Source of the DNA: Corynebacterium guangdongense
Lineage (GTDB): Bacteria; Actinomycetota; Actinomycetes; Mycobacteriales; Mycobacteriaceae
Assembly (NCBI RefSeq): GCF_030408915.1
Contig: NZ_CP047654.1
Location: forward strand, 2,170,001 to 2,234,000
DNA length: 64,000 nt
Reading direction: 5' to 3'
Every line of letters starts with the position of its first letter. The stretch's first letter is position 1. The position numbers and the translations under genes are program-made. Shown one piece after another: positions 50,557 through 58,734 of this stretch. Under the pieces are notes generated by a model. It was not told where the DNA came from, did no database searches, and saw only the letters and a list, made by a program, of their open reading frames with translations.

Positions 50557-52419
50557 ATGACCACCACCGCCACCCCCTCCCACGTCAAGGCCGGCACCCG
50601 CACCTCCTTCCCCAAGCCCTCCGACATCCCGGTCCCCGCCGGCGCCGAGAACTGGCGGGAGCTCTACCCCTACTACCTCGTGCCGCAGCCGGGGATGGAA
50701 GAGAAGGACGACGAGAAGTTCTGGTTCTGCGAGTACCAGCACTGGCCGAGCGTCGTGAAGCCCTTCGAGACCATCGGCGTGGAGTACGCCGACAAGTGCC
50801 TGGGCCAGTACAACGCCCGCCACCTCATGGTCCCGACCGCCAAGGGCATCGAGTTCCGCATCCACCAGGGCTTCGTCTACAACTCCCCCATCGCCGTCCC
50901 GGACGAGGAGGTCGCCGCCCGCGTCCCCGAGTTCCAGGCCCGCCTGGCCCACTACTTCCAGAACTGGGAGCCGATGCTCGCCGACTGGAAGAAGAAGGTC
51001 CGCGCCACCATCGACGAGCTCGAGTCCCTCGAGTTCCAGCCGCTGCCCGAGATCGTCCCCATGGCGGACATCACCTCCGGCAAGGGGATGGACGGCTCCG
51101 AGGTCCTGCTGGAGAACTACGACCGCCTGATCAACCTGGCGTACCGCAACTGGCAGTACCACTTCGAGTTCCTCAACCTCGGCTACATCGCCTACCTGGA
51201 CTTCTTCAACTTCTGCAAGGAGGTCTTCCCGGACATCCCCGACCAGTCCATCGCGACGATGGTCCAGGGCGTGGACATGGAGCTGTTCAAACCGGACGAC
51301 GAGCTCAAGGAACTGGCGCTGCTGGCCGTCGAGCTTGGCCTGCAGCCGCACTTCGCCAACCCGGACGACGCCGAGGCCACCCTCGCCGCCATCGCCGGCG
51401 CCGACGGCGGCGAGCGCTGGCTCGCCCGCTGGGAGGAGGCCAAGGACCCGTGGTTCAACTTCACCACCGGCAACGGCTTCTACGGTCACGACCGCTACTG
51501 GATCGACCACCTCGACATCCCGCTGAACTTCATCCAGGACTACATCCGCCGCCTGGACGACGGCCAGATCATCAAACGCCCGACCGAGGAGCTCGTCGCC
51601 GAGCGCGACCGCATCATCGAGGAATACCGCGAGCTGCTCAGCGCCGAGAACGCGGCCACCTTCGACGCCAAGCGCGGTCTGGCGGCCACCGCCTACCCCT
51701 ACGTCGAGAACCACAACTTCTACATCGAGCACTGGACCATGGGCGTGTTCTGGCGCAAGGTGCGCGAGCTCTCCCGGCTCTTCCACTCCCTGGGTTTCTG
51801 GCCGGAGGAGGACGACCTGCTCTACCTCCAGCGCAACGAGGTCCGGGACGCGATCTTCGACTACGTCACCGCCCACGGCATCGGCTCCCCGGACGGCCCG
51901 GTCGGCCCCGTCTACTGGCCGAAGGTCGTCGAGCGCCGCAAGGGCATCGTCGCGGCGCTGAAGACCGCTCGCCCGCAGCCGGCCCTGAACACCCCGCCGG
52001 CGTCGATCACCGAGCCCTTCACCCGCATGCTCTGGGGCATCACCACCGAGCAGGTCGAGTCCTGGCTGGGCGCCGACGACACGGACGACAGCGGAACGCT
52101 CAAGGGCATGGCCGCCTCCGCCGGCGTCGTCGAGGGTGTCGCCCGCGTCATCTTCGACGCCGACCAGCTCAATGAGATTCAGCCGGGCGACATCCTCGTC
52201 GCCCCGGTCACCGCCCCGTCCTGGGGCCCGGTGTTCGGCAGGCTCGGCGCCGCGGTCACCGACATCGGCGGAATGATGAGCCACGCCGCCATCGTCTGCC
52301 GCGAGTACGCCCTGCCCGCCGTCACCGGCACCGGCAGCGCCTCCAGCGTCATCAAAACCGGCATGCGCCTGCGCGTCGACGGCACCGCGGGCACCGTCGA
52401 AATCCTCGAGACCGTCTAA
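50557..52419 (+). CDS. creH: Phosphohistidine half of 4-methylphenyl phosphate synthase
   Basis: A protein of 620 residues. The C-terminal ~110 residues are the swivelling phosphohistidine domain of PEP-utilising enzymes (GMAASAGVVEGVARVI, GDILVAPVTAPSWGPVFG, and GGMMSHAAIVCREYALPAV with His576 as phosphate carrier). The ~500 residues before it are large, aromatic-rich and resemble the substrate region of phenylphosphate synthase-type proteins, not PEP synthase's PEP-binding barrel. The ATG at 50557 has AAGGAGT upstream, so translation starts after the creI stop. CreH takes the phosphate from CreI/ATP and passes it to the phenol. The third subunit of Thauera-type enzymes is not present here. 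Confidence 0.86.
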   Translation: MTTTATPSHVKAGTRTSFPKPSDIPVPAGAENWRELYPYYLVPQPGMEEKDDEKFWFCEYQHWPSVVKPFETIGVEYADKCLGQYNARHLMVPTAKGIEFRIHQGFVYNSPIAVPDEEVAARVPEFQARLAHYFQNWEPMLADWKKKVRATIDELESLEFQPLPEIVPMADITSGKGMDGSEVLLENYDRLINLAYRNWQYHFEFLNLGYIAYLDFFNFCKEVFPDIPDQSIATMVQGVDMELFKPDDELKELALLAVELGLQPHFANPDDAEATLAAIAGADGGERWLARWEEAKDPWFNFTTGNGFYGHDRYWIDHLDIPLNFIQDYIRRLDDGQIIKRPTEELVAERDRIIEEYRELLSAENAATFDAKRGLAATAYPYVENHNFYIEHWTMGVFWRKVRELSRLFHSLGFWPEEDDLLYLQRNEVRDAIFDYVTAHGIGSPDGPVGPVYWPKVVERRKGIVAALKTARPQPALNTPPASITEPFTRMLWGITTEQVESWLGADDTDDSGTLKGMAASAGVVEGVARVIFDADQLNEIQPGDILVAPVTAPSWGPVFGRLGAAVTDIGGMMSHAAIVCREYALPAVTGTGSASSVIKTGMRLRVDGTAGTVEILETV

Positions 52420-52443
52420 CCCACCGAAAGGACCCACGACACC

Positions 52444-53190
52444 ATGTCGACCCCACGCACCGTCCTCGTCACCGGCGCCGCCGGAGGGCTGGGCAAGGCC
52501 TTCGCCGAAGGTTTCGCCTCCCGCGGTGACCGAGTCGCCGTCGCCGACATCAACATCGACGGCGCCGCCGCCACCGCCCGCGAGCTTTCCGACGCCGGCC
52601 ACGAGGCCGCCGCGTTCCAGGTCGACGTGACCGATCCGGACTCCACCGCCGCCCTGGCGAAGTCCGTGGCCGAGTTCGGCGGCGGCACCATCGACGTCCT
52701 GGTCAACAACGCCGCCATCTACGCCACCGTCACCCGCTCCCCGCTGGAGGAGATCGACCCGGCCGAGTGGGACCAGGTCATGGCCGTCAACCTCAAGGGC
52801 CCCTGGCTGGTCACCCGCGCGCTCAGCCCCTGGCTGGCCACCGGCGGCCGCGTGGTCAACCTCTCCTCCGCCACCGTGTTCTCCGGCTCGGCGCACTGGG
52901 CGCACTACGTCGCGTCCAAGGGCGGGGTCATCGCCCTGACCCGCGTCATGGCCAAGGAGCTCGGCGCCCGGGGGATCACCGTCAACGCCATCGCGCCGGG
53001 CTTCACCCTCACCGAGGCCAGCTACGGCCTCATGGACGACGCCGAGAGCTACGGCGTCGACCGCGGCTCCATCAAGCGGGCCAGCCAGCCGCAGGACATC
53101 GTCGGCGCGGCACTCTTCCTCGCCGGCGAGGACGCCGGCTACGTCACCGGCCAGACCCTCGTCGTCGACGGCGGCCGACAGTTCATCTAA
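52444..53190 (+). CDS. creG: Short-chain dehydrogenase (aryl alcohol oxidation)
   Basis: SDR enzyme of 248 residues. The cofactor loop TGAAGGLGKAF starts at residue 10, NNAAIYA marks the fold, and Tyr155-x3-Lys159 (HYVASKGG) is the active site. The end ETGQTLVVDGG-like segment (VTGQTLVVDGGRQFI) is typical. By order in the cluster it is CreG, taken as the step from 4-hydroxybenzyl alcohol (or its phosphate) to the aldehyde. I recall CreG and CreC as the two dehydrogenases of the pathway; which acts on alcohol is assigned by family. Confidence 0.85.
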   Translation: MSTPRTVLVTGAAGGLGKAFAEGFASRGDRVAVADINIDGAAATARELSDAGHEAAAFQVDVTDPDSTAALAKSVAEFGGGTIDVLVNNAAIYATVTRSPLEEIDPAEWDQVMAVNLKGPWLVTRALSPWLATGGRVVNLSSATVFSGSAHWAHYVASKGGVIALTRVMAKELGARGITVNAIAPGFTLTEASYGLMDDAESYGVDRGSIKRASQPQDIVGAALFLAGEDAGYVTGQTLVVDGGRQFI

Positions 53191-53211
53191 CCCCCACAAG
53201 GAGAAGAAACA

Positions 53212-53532
53212 ATGCCCCAGGTCCACTTCAGCAACGCTTCCGGCGCCACCCGCACCATCGACGCCAACGTCGGCGACTCCGTCATGGAGACCGCCGTGCG
53301 CAACGGCGTGTCCGAGATCGTCGCCGAGTGCGGCGGCTCGCTGTCCTGCGCCACCTGCCACGTCTTCGTCGATGAATCCCAGCTCGACGCCCTCCCGCCC
53401 ATGTCCGACATGGAGGACGAGATGCTCTACGGCACCGCCGTCGACCGCCAGGAGAACTCCCGCCTGTCCTGCCAGATCACGGTCACCGAGGACACCGACC
53501 TGCGCGTGACCACCCCAGAGACCCAGGTCTAG
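53212..53532 (+). CDS. creF: 2Fe-2S ferredoxin of the P450 system
   Basis: Adrenodoxin-type ferredoxin of 106 residues. Cluster ligands are Cys40, Cys46, Cys49 (CGGSLSCATC, Cx5Cx2C) and Cys87 (RLSCQ). It should carry electrons from the reductase encoded next to the P450 CreJ. The ribosome site is AAGGAGAAG. Confidence 0.92.
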   Translation: MPQVHFSNASGATRTIDANVGDSVMETAVRNGVSEIVAECGGSLSCATCHVFVDESQLDALPPMSDMEDEMLYGTAVDRQENSRLSCQITVTEDTDLRVTTPETQV

Positions 53533-53557
53533 GCCCGGGACCAGAAAGGAGCGCGCC

Positions 53558-54826
53558 ATGTTAGCCCCCACCCAATCCACCGGAATGCTCGTCATCGGCG
53601 CCAGCCAGGCCGGCGTGCAGCTGGCGATCTCCCTGCGCGGCGTCGGCTACGACGAGCACATCACCCTGATCAGCGACGAGGACCACCGCCCCTACCAGCG
53701 CCCGGCCCTGTCCAAGGAGTACCTCCAGGGCACCCACGACAAGGAGCGCCTCATCTTCCGGACGCCGGAGTACTGGGAGGAGAACAACATCACCGTGCGC
53801 CAGGGCGTGCGCATCGTCCACCTCGACAAGAACGAGGACGGCTCCGGCGTGGCGGTGACGTCCACGGGCGAGAACATCGCTTATCGACGCCTGGCGCTCG
53901 CCGTCGGCGCGCGGGCCCGCCGCCTGGAGATTCCCGGCGCGGACCTGCCGGGCGTGCTCTACCTGCGCAACGCCGACGACGCCCTCGCCCTGCGGGCGAC
54001 GGTCGATCACATCCGGGACGTCGTCGTCATCGGCGGCGGATTCATCGGCCTGGAGGCCGCGGCGTCCCTGAAGAAAATGGGCAAGAACGTCACCGTCGTC
54101 GAGGCCGGGCCGCGTCTGATCGGCCGCGCCGTCGGCGAGGAGACCGCCGACTACTTCCTCGACGCGCACCGCACACGCGGGATCAACGTCCTGCTCAACT
54201 CCGCCGTCAGCGAGCTGCGCTCCGAGCGCGGCCGCGTCTCTGAGGCCGTCCTCTCCGACGGCACGTCCATCCCCGCTCAACTGGTGCTCATCGGCATCGG
54301 GGTCATCCCCAACACCGAGCTCGCCGAGCAGATGGGCCTGGAAGTCAACAACGGCATCGTCGTCGACCGCCATGCCCTGGCCTCCGACGGCACCACCGTC
54401 GCCGTCGGTGACGTCGCCAACCAGCCCAACCCCCTGGCCCCCGACGAGCGCATCCGCCTCGAGAGCGTCAACAACGCCATCGAGCACGCCAAGGTCGCCG
54501 CCTACTCCCTGGTCGGCCAGCGCGAGGACTACGCCGGCATCCCCTGGTTCTGGTCGAACCAGGACAACCTCAAACTGCAGATCGCCGGCCTGTCGAACAA
54601 TCACGACCAGACCGTCCTGCGCCGGGGCGACGACCCCGACAGGTACACGCTGCTCTACTACCGCGAGGGCCAGATCATCGCGGCGGACTGCGTGAACAAC
54701 CCGCTCGATTTCATGGCCGTGCGCAACGCGCTGGCCAAAAACCAGAACATCCCGGCCGAGCAGGCCGGGGACCCGACGATCGCGCTCAAGAGCATCGCTG
54801 TTGAACTGGAGGCCGCATCATCATGA
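53558..54826 (+). CDS. creE: FAD-dependent ferredoxin reductase of the P450 system
   Basis: A protein of 422 residues. The FAD-binding Rossmann motif is VIGASQAGVQLAISL near residue 12, and the NAD(P)H motif is VVIGGGFIGLEAAASL near residue 152. RPYQRPALSKEYL is the putidaredoxin-reductase-like signature. It reduces the ferredoxin CreF for CreJ. The stop overlaps the creD start by 4 bases. The ATG at 53558 has AAAGGAGCG upstream. Confidence 0.9.
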   Translation: MLAPTQSTGMLVIGASQAGVQLAISLRGVGYDEHITLISDEDHRPYQRPALSKEYLQGTHDKERLIFRTPEYWEENNITVRQGVRIVHLDKNEDGSGVAVTSTGENIAYRRLALAVGARARRLEIPGADLPGVLYLRNADDALALRATVDHIRDVVVIGGGFIGLEAAASLKKMGKNVTVVEAGPRLIGRAVGEETADYFLDAHRTRGINVLLNSAVSELRSERGRVSEAVLSDGTSIPAQLVLIGIGVIPNTELAEQMGLEVNNGIVVDRHALASDGTTVAVGDVANQPNPLAPDERIRLESVNNAIEHAKVAAYSLVGQREDYAGIPWFWSNQDNLKLQIAGLSNNHDQTVLRRGDDPDRYTLLYYREGQIIAADCVNNPLDFMAVRNALAKNQNIPAEQAGDPTIALKSIAVELEAASS

Positions 54827-55566
54827 CCAACAACCCCCCAGCGCCCGCCTGGGCCCCGGCGCCCACCGCCGAGGAGCAGCGCGCCGACCCCCGCGCCATC
54901 GGCTTCGCGCAGCGCTACCCCGCCCGGCCCATCCCCACCGAGCACGAGGTCGACACCGGCCCCATCTGCCTGACGCCCGCCAGCGGCCTCGACGAGCTGT
55001 GGCGATCGATCGTCCCGGAGACCCGGACCCGCGCCAACGACCTGCACCTGCCGATGGTCGTCGCCTACGCCGAACGCCTCTGCGCGGCCTACCCGCAGGC
55101 CGACCGCGAACTGGTGCTGGTCGCCGTGGCCCTGCACGACACCGGCTGGGCCCACGTCGACGAGTCCCGCATCATCTCCGAGGGTTTCAGCGGCGACTGG
55201 CGCAAGGCCAACATCCGCTACGAGCACGAGGCCGAGGGAGTCAACGTCGCGCGCCGGGTCCTGCCCGGCCTGGGCTACGACGAGGAGTTCGTCGAGAAGG
55301 TCTGCGAGATCATCGACGGCCACGACACCCGCCCCGTCGCCTATTCGCTCGAGGACGCCCTGGTCCGCGACTGCGACCGCCTGTGGCGCTTCGACCGCGC
55401 CGGCATCGCGATGTCGACCTCCTGGTTCGGCATGCCGGCCAGCGACTACGTCGACCGCCTGGCCCGCGAGATCATCCCCGAGCTCATCACCGACGCCGCC
55501 CACCGGATCGCCGAGGCCGACCTCGAGCGTTCCCGCCGACTCTTCCGCACGGAGGTCATCCGATGA
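54823..55566 (+). CDS. creD: HD-domain phosphohydrolase
   Basis: A protein of 247 residues with an HD fold. The metal pair His105-Asp106 is in VALHDTGWAHVDES; further ligands are in RYEHEAEGVNVA and IIDGHDTRPV. In C. glutamicum CreD removes the phosphate from oxidised intermediates such as 4-carboxyphenyl phosphate, giving 4-hydroxybenzoate. ATGA overlaps on both sides couple its translation to creE and creC. Confidence 0.86.
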   Translation: MTNNPPAPAWAPAPTAEEQRADPRAIGFAQRYPARPIPTEHEVDTGPICLTPASGLDELWRSIVPETRTRANDLHLPMVVAYAERLCAAYPQADRELVLVAVALHDTGWAHVDESRIISEGFSGDWRKANIRYEHEAEGVNVARRVLPGLGYDEEFVEKVCEIIDGHDTRPVAYSLEDALVRDCDRLWRFDRAGIAMSTSWFGMPASDYVDRLAREIIPELITDAAHRIAEADLERSRRLFRTEVIR

Positions 55567-57062
55567 CACAGACACTCAGCGACGCCCGCGCGCGTCGACA
55601 GGCCCTGAACCTGCCCTACACCCACGTCAACGACTTCTTCATCGGCGGCAAGTGGGTCCCCGCCCGCGGCGAGGAACGCCGCGACGTCACCGACCCGGCG
55701 ACCAACGAGGTCTGGGGCTCGGTCCCGTCGATCACCACGCCCGAGCTTGACGACGCCGTCGCCGCCGCCCGCTCCGCCCTGCCGGAGTGGTCCGCGCTCA
55801 GCGGCGCCCAGCGCGCGGAGTACCTGCTGCGCATCGCCGACGAGATCGAGGCGCGCGCCGACGTGCTCGCGGCGACCAACACCCGCGAGAACGGCTCCCC
55901 CATCTCCGAGACCCGCGGCGCCGCGGCCAACGCCGCCGGGATCTTCCGCTACTTCGCCACGCTCGCCTCCTGGCTCGACGCCGAGGACGTGCGCCCCTTC
56001 CCCGCCGGCGGCGCGGAGTCCCTGGTGGAGAAGGACCCGATCGGGGTCTGCGGACTGATCGCACCGTGGAACTTCCCGATCAACCTGGTCGTGATCAAGC
56101 TGGCCCCGGCGCTGCTGGCGGGCTCCACGGTGGTGATCAAGCCCGCCTCCCCGACCCCGCTGTCCATCCGCTTCATCATCGAGGCCGTCGCCGCCGCCGG
56201 CGTCCCGGCGGGCGTGGTCAACCTCATCACCGGCCCGGGCAGCTCGGGTGACGCGCTGGTGCGCCACCCGGACGTGAACAAGATCGCCTTCACCGGCTCC
56301 ACCCCGGTGGGCCGCACGATCGCCGCCGCCTGCGGCGAGCTGCTGCGTCCGGTCACCCTCGAGCTCGGCGGCAAGTCCTCGGCCATCGTGCTTCCCGACG
56401 CCGACCTTGACGCCATGAGCTCCGTGCTCATCCGCTCCTGCATGCGCAACACCGGCCAGACCTGCTACATCTCCACCCGCATCCTCGCCCCGGCCTCACG
56501 TTACGAGGAGATCGTGCAGATGGTCGGCGACACCATCGTCGCCGCGCCCCAGGGCGACCCGCTCGACGAGACCACCGTCTTCGGCCCCGTCGCCACCCGC
56601 GCCCAGTACGACACGGTCATGGGCTATCTGGAATCGGCGCGGGAGGAAGGCGCCCGCATCGTCACCGGCGGGGGACGCGCCTCCGGCTTTACGGACGGGG
56701 AGTTCATCGAGCCCACGGTGCTCGCCGACGTCACCCCCGAGATGACCGTCGCCCGCGAGGAGATCTTCGGGCCCGTCATCACCATCCTGCGCTACGACGA
56801 CTCCGACGGCACCGCCGACGAGGCGATCGCGCTGGCCAACAACACCGAGTTCGGCCTCGGGGGCCTGGTGTTCGGGGCGGACGAGGACACCGCTCTGGAC
56901 GTGGCCAAGCGGGTGGACTCCGGCTCCGTCGGCATCAACTTCTTCGGCTCCAACCACGCCGCCCCCTTCGGCGGGCGCCACGACTCCGGCATGGGCGTCG
57001 AGTACGGCATCGAGGGCCTGAGCGCCTACCTGTCGTACAAGTCGATTCACCGGAAAGTGTAA
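55563..57062 (+). CDS. creC: Aldehyde dehydrogenase of the 4-cresol pathway
   Basis: A protein of 499 residues. [13 protein letters not shown] (cofactor loop), Glu267 in LELGGKSS and Cys301 in NTGQTCYIS are the key motifs. It should oxidise 4-hydroxybenzaldehyde (or its phosphate) to the acid. The ATG at 55563 overlaps the creD stop. It is the last gene of the operon and is followed by a terminator. A second aldehyde dehydrogenase (43513-44979) may overlap in function. Confidence 0.88.
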   Translation: MTQTLSDARARRQALNLPYTHVNDFFIGGKWVPARGEERRDVTDPATNEVWGSVPSITTPELDDAVAAARSALPEWSALSGAQRAEYLLRIADEIEARADVLAATNTRENGSPISETRGAAANAAGIFRYFATLASWLDAEDVRPFPAGGAESLVEKDPIGVCGLIAPWNFPINLVVIKLAPALLAGSTVVIKPASPTPLSIRFIIEAVAAAGVPAGVVNLITGPGSSGDALVRHPDVNKIAFTGSTPVGRTIAAACGELLRPVTLELGGKSSAIVLPDADLDAMSSVLIRSCMRNTGQTCYISTRILAPASRYEEIVQMVGDTIVAAPQGDPLDETTVFGPVATRAQYDTVMGYLESAREEGARIVTGGGRASGFTDGEFIEPTVLADVTPEMTVAREEIFGPVITILRYDDSDGTADEAIALANNTEFGLGGLVFGADEDTALDVAKRVDSGSVGINFFGSNHAAPFGGRHDSGMGVEYGIEGLSAYLSYKSIHRKV

Positions 57063-57079
57063 TTCCCGCCCCCGAGCAG

Positions 57080-57107
57080 CTCCCCGACCATGTGGTCGGG
57101 GAGTTTT
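57080..57107 (+). terminator. Terminator of the cre operon
   Basis: CTCCCCGACCA and its complement (11 bp, 2-base loop) are followed by TTTT. It begins 18 bases after the creC stop. Confidence 0.85.
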
Positions 57108-57256
57108 CGCATGTGCGGGCGCGGCGGCTGCCCCGCCTGCCCCCTCTTCCCCGTGACACCCGCGTTCGCGGCCCCGGTGCCGGGCCGGTTCACCGCTCTG
57201 CCGGAGGAGCTCCCGCTGGCGGGTCCTCCCGGCCGTGTCCTCATCGCACGCAACCC

Positions 57257-57350
57257 CCGGAACCCAGGGTGACAACCCCAGGGTCAGTGGTGACCCACGG
57301 ATTCAGGGTCCAAAATAGCCTGACCCTGGGGTTGTCACCCTGGGTTCTGG
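57257..57350. repeat. Long inverted repeat in the creC-transporter gap
   Basis: Perfect 27-base arms (57261-57287 and 57320-57346) are separated by 32 bases. The pairing continues 4 bases further out (57257 and 57350) with one G-T pair. It lies between two ordinary terminators, so it is not needed as a terminator itself. Confidence 0.8.
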
Positions 57351-57359
57351 AAAATGCGC

Positions 57360-57394
57360 GACCGCCTCCCCGTCGGCGCAGGACGGGAAGGCGG
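57360..57394 (-). terminator. Terminator of the pcaHGBC-pobA-transporter operon
   Basis: ACCGCCTCCCCGTC pairs with GACGGGAAGGCGGT (one G-T pair) around a short loop. On the minus strand it is followed by CGCGCATTTTCC. It lies 15 bases beyond the stop at 57409. Confidence 0.75.
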
Positions 57395-57408
57395 TCGTCG
57401 TGGGGAGG

Positions 57409-58728
57409 TCAGGATATCGGGGCCGGGGCGGGCTCCGCGATCGAGACACGACCGGACTTCGCATTCAGGGAGCGGGTCCCGGCGAAAAGCACCGCACCCA
57501 GGAATCCGACCGCCGCGTAGGCGAAGAATCCCCACGGGTGCGCCATGCCCAGCGAGAGCAGCACGCCACCGATCAGCGGACCGGAGATGGCACCCAGGCG
57601 GCCGACGCCGGCGGCGCCGCCCATGGCCGTGGCACGCAGCGCCGAGGGGTGGTTGGCGCCGACGAAGCCGTAGACCAGGTTCTGCGCCGAGAAGACGAAG
57701 ATGCCGGTCATGAAGACGACACCGTAGAGGGCGAGAATCGGCATCTTGATCGCCATGAGCGCCAGGAAGACGCCGGAGAGCACGAACCACAGGATGCCGG
57801 TGGAACGCGGGTTGGTGCGGTCCGAGATGCCGCCGGCGATGACCAGGCCGACGACGGCGCCGGCGTTGAGCACGAGCAGGAAGCCGATGGCGTTGCCCAT
57901 GTCGTAGTCGGCGGCACGCATGATCTGCGGCAGCCAGGTGTTGAGGCCGTAGACCAGGAGCAGGCCCATGAAGGAGGTGGCCCAGATGAACAGGGTGTTG
58001 CGGCGGTACTTCGGTGCGAGCAGCGCGGAGTAGCCCTTCTTCTTCTCGTCGGCGGCGGAGCGGTCGACGGCGTCGTCGAGCTCGATGCCGTACTCGGCGG
58101 CGATCCGGCGGGCCTTCCCGGTCTCGCCCTGGGACAGCAGGTACTGCGGGGACTCCGGCAGGAGGAAGTACATGACCGGGGTGATGACCAGGCCGGCGAC
58201 GCCGCCGGCGATGAACAGCGAGTGCCAGCCGAAGGGCTGGATCATGACCAGGCCGAGTAGCGCGGTCAGGACGGCGCCGACGTGGTAACCGGAGGTCGTC
58301 AGGGTGGCCGAGGAGCCCGCCTTCCGGCGGCCGCGGAATTCCGTGACCATGGAGATCGCCGTCGGCATGCAGCCGCCGAGGCCGACGCCGGCGAGGAAGC
58401 GCAGGATGAGGAACAGGGTGACGTTGTCCACCCAGCCCAGGGCGATGGTCAGGACGGAGAAGCCGAACACGGAGCCGATCATCACCCAGCGGCGGCCGAC
58501 CAGGTCGGTCAGACGGCCGATGGACAGGGCGCCGATCATCATGCCGAACAGGCCGGCGGTGGAGATCTGGGTTCCCTCGGCGGCGGTCAGTTCCCACTTG
58601 GGGTCCTCCATCATGGAGGGCAGGACGACGCCGAGGACGACCATGTCGAAGCCGTCGAGAAGCACGGCGACCCAGCACAGCGCCGCGACGATGAGCGGGC
58701 TCCTGGTGGCGAGAGTGGTGGTGTTCAC
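57409..58728 (-). CDS. pcaK: Aromatic acid:H+ symporter (AAHS family MFS), 4-hydroxybenzoate/protocatechuate type
   Basis: Transporter of 439 residues with 12 hydrophobic helices. The first helix has the AAHS signature LLDGFDMVVLGVVLP. The MFS loop motif is GRLTDLVGRRWV. It is 6 bases downstream of pobA in the same operon, so the likely substrates are 4-hydroxybenzoate and protocatechuate. The symbol follows the PcaK family; the C. glutamicum gene next to pobA has also been named differently. ATG 58728 is used. Confidence 0.85.
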   Translation of the reverse strand: MNTTTLATRSPLIVAALCWVAVLLDGFDMVVLGVVLPSMMEDPKWELTAAEGTQISTAGLFGMMIGALSIGRLTDLVGRRWVMIGSVFGFSVLTIALGWVDNVTLFLILRFLAGVGLGGCMPTAISMVTEFRGRRKAGSSATLTTSGYHVGAVLTALLGLVMIQPFGWHSLFIAGGVAGLVITPVMYFLLPESPQYLLSQGETGKARRIAAEYGIELDDAVDRSAADEKKKGYSALLAPKYRRNTLFIWATSFMGLLLVYGLNTWLPQIMRAADYDMGNAIGFLLVLNAGAVVGLVIAGGISDRTNPRSTGILWFVLSGVFLALMAIKMPILALYGVVFMTGIFVFSAQNLVYGFVGANHPSALRATAMGGAAGVGRLGAISGPLIGGVLLSLGMAHPWGFFAYAAVGFLGAVLFAGTRSLNAKSGRVSIAEPAPAPIS

Positions 58729-58734
58729 GGCGGC

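Larger units (their letters stand above)
57063..57408. other. Convergent intergenic region with three hairpins
   Basis: This 346-base stretch between creC and the transporter gene holds the creC terminator, a long inverted repeat of unknown role (57257-57350) and the terminator of the minus-strand operon. No gene is supported; frames in it lack a ribosome site and family signals. Confidence 0.6.

Noticed and set aside
49439..52419. A broken (frameshifted) PEP synthase
   Set aside because: The two genes have separate ribosome sites, domain ends fall at the gene ends, and the CreH front region is not a PEP-binding barrel, so the split is genuine.
57092..57520. Plus-strand frame through the hairpin-rich gap after creC
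   Set aside because: It runs through two terminators and the long inverted repeat and into the transporter gene; the product is low-complexity Arg/Pro.
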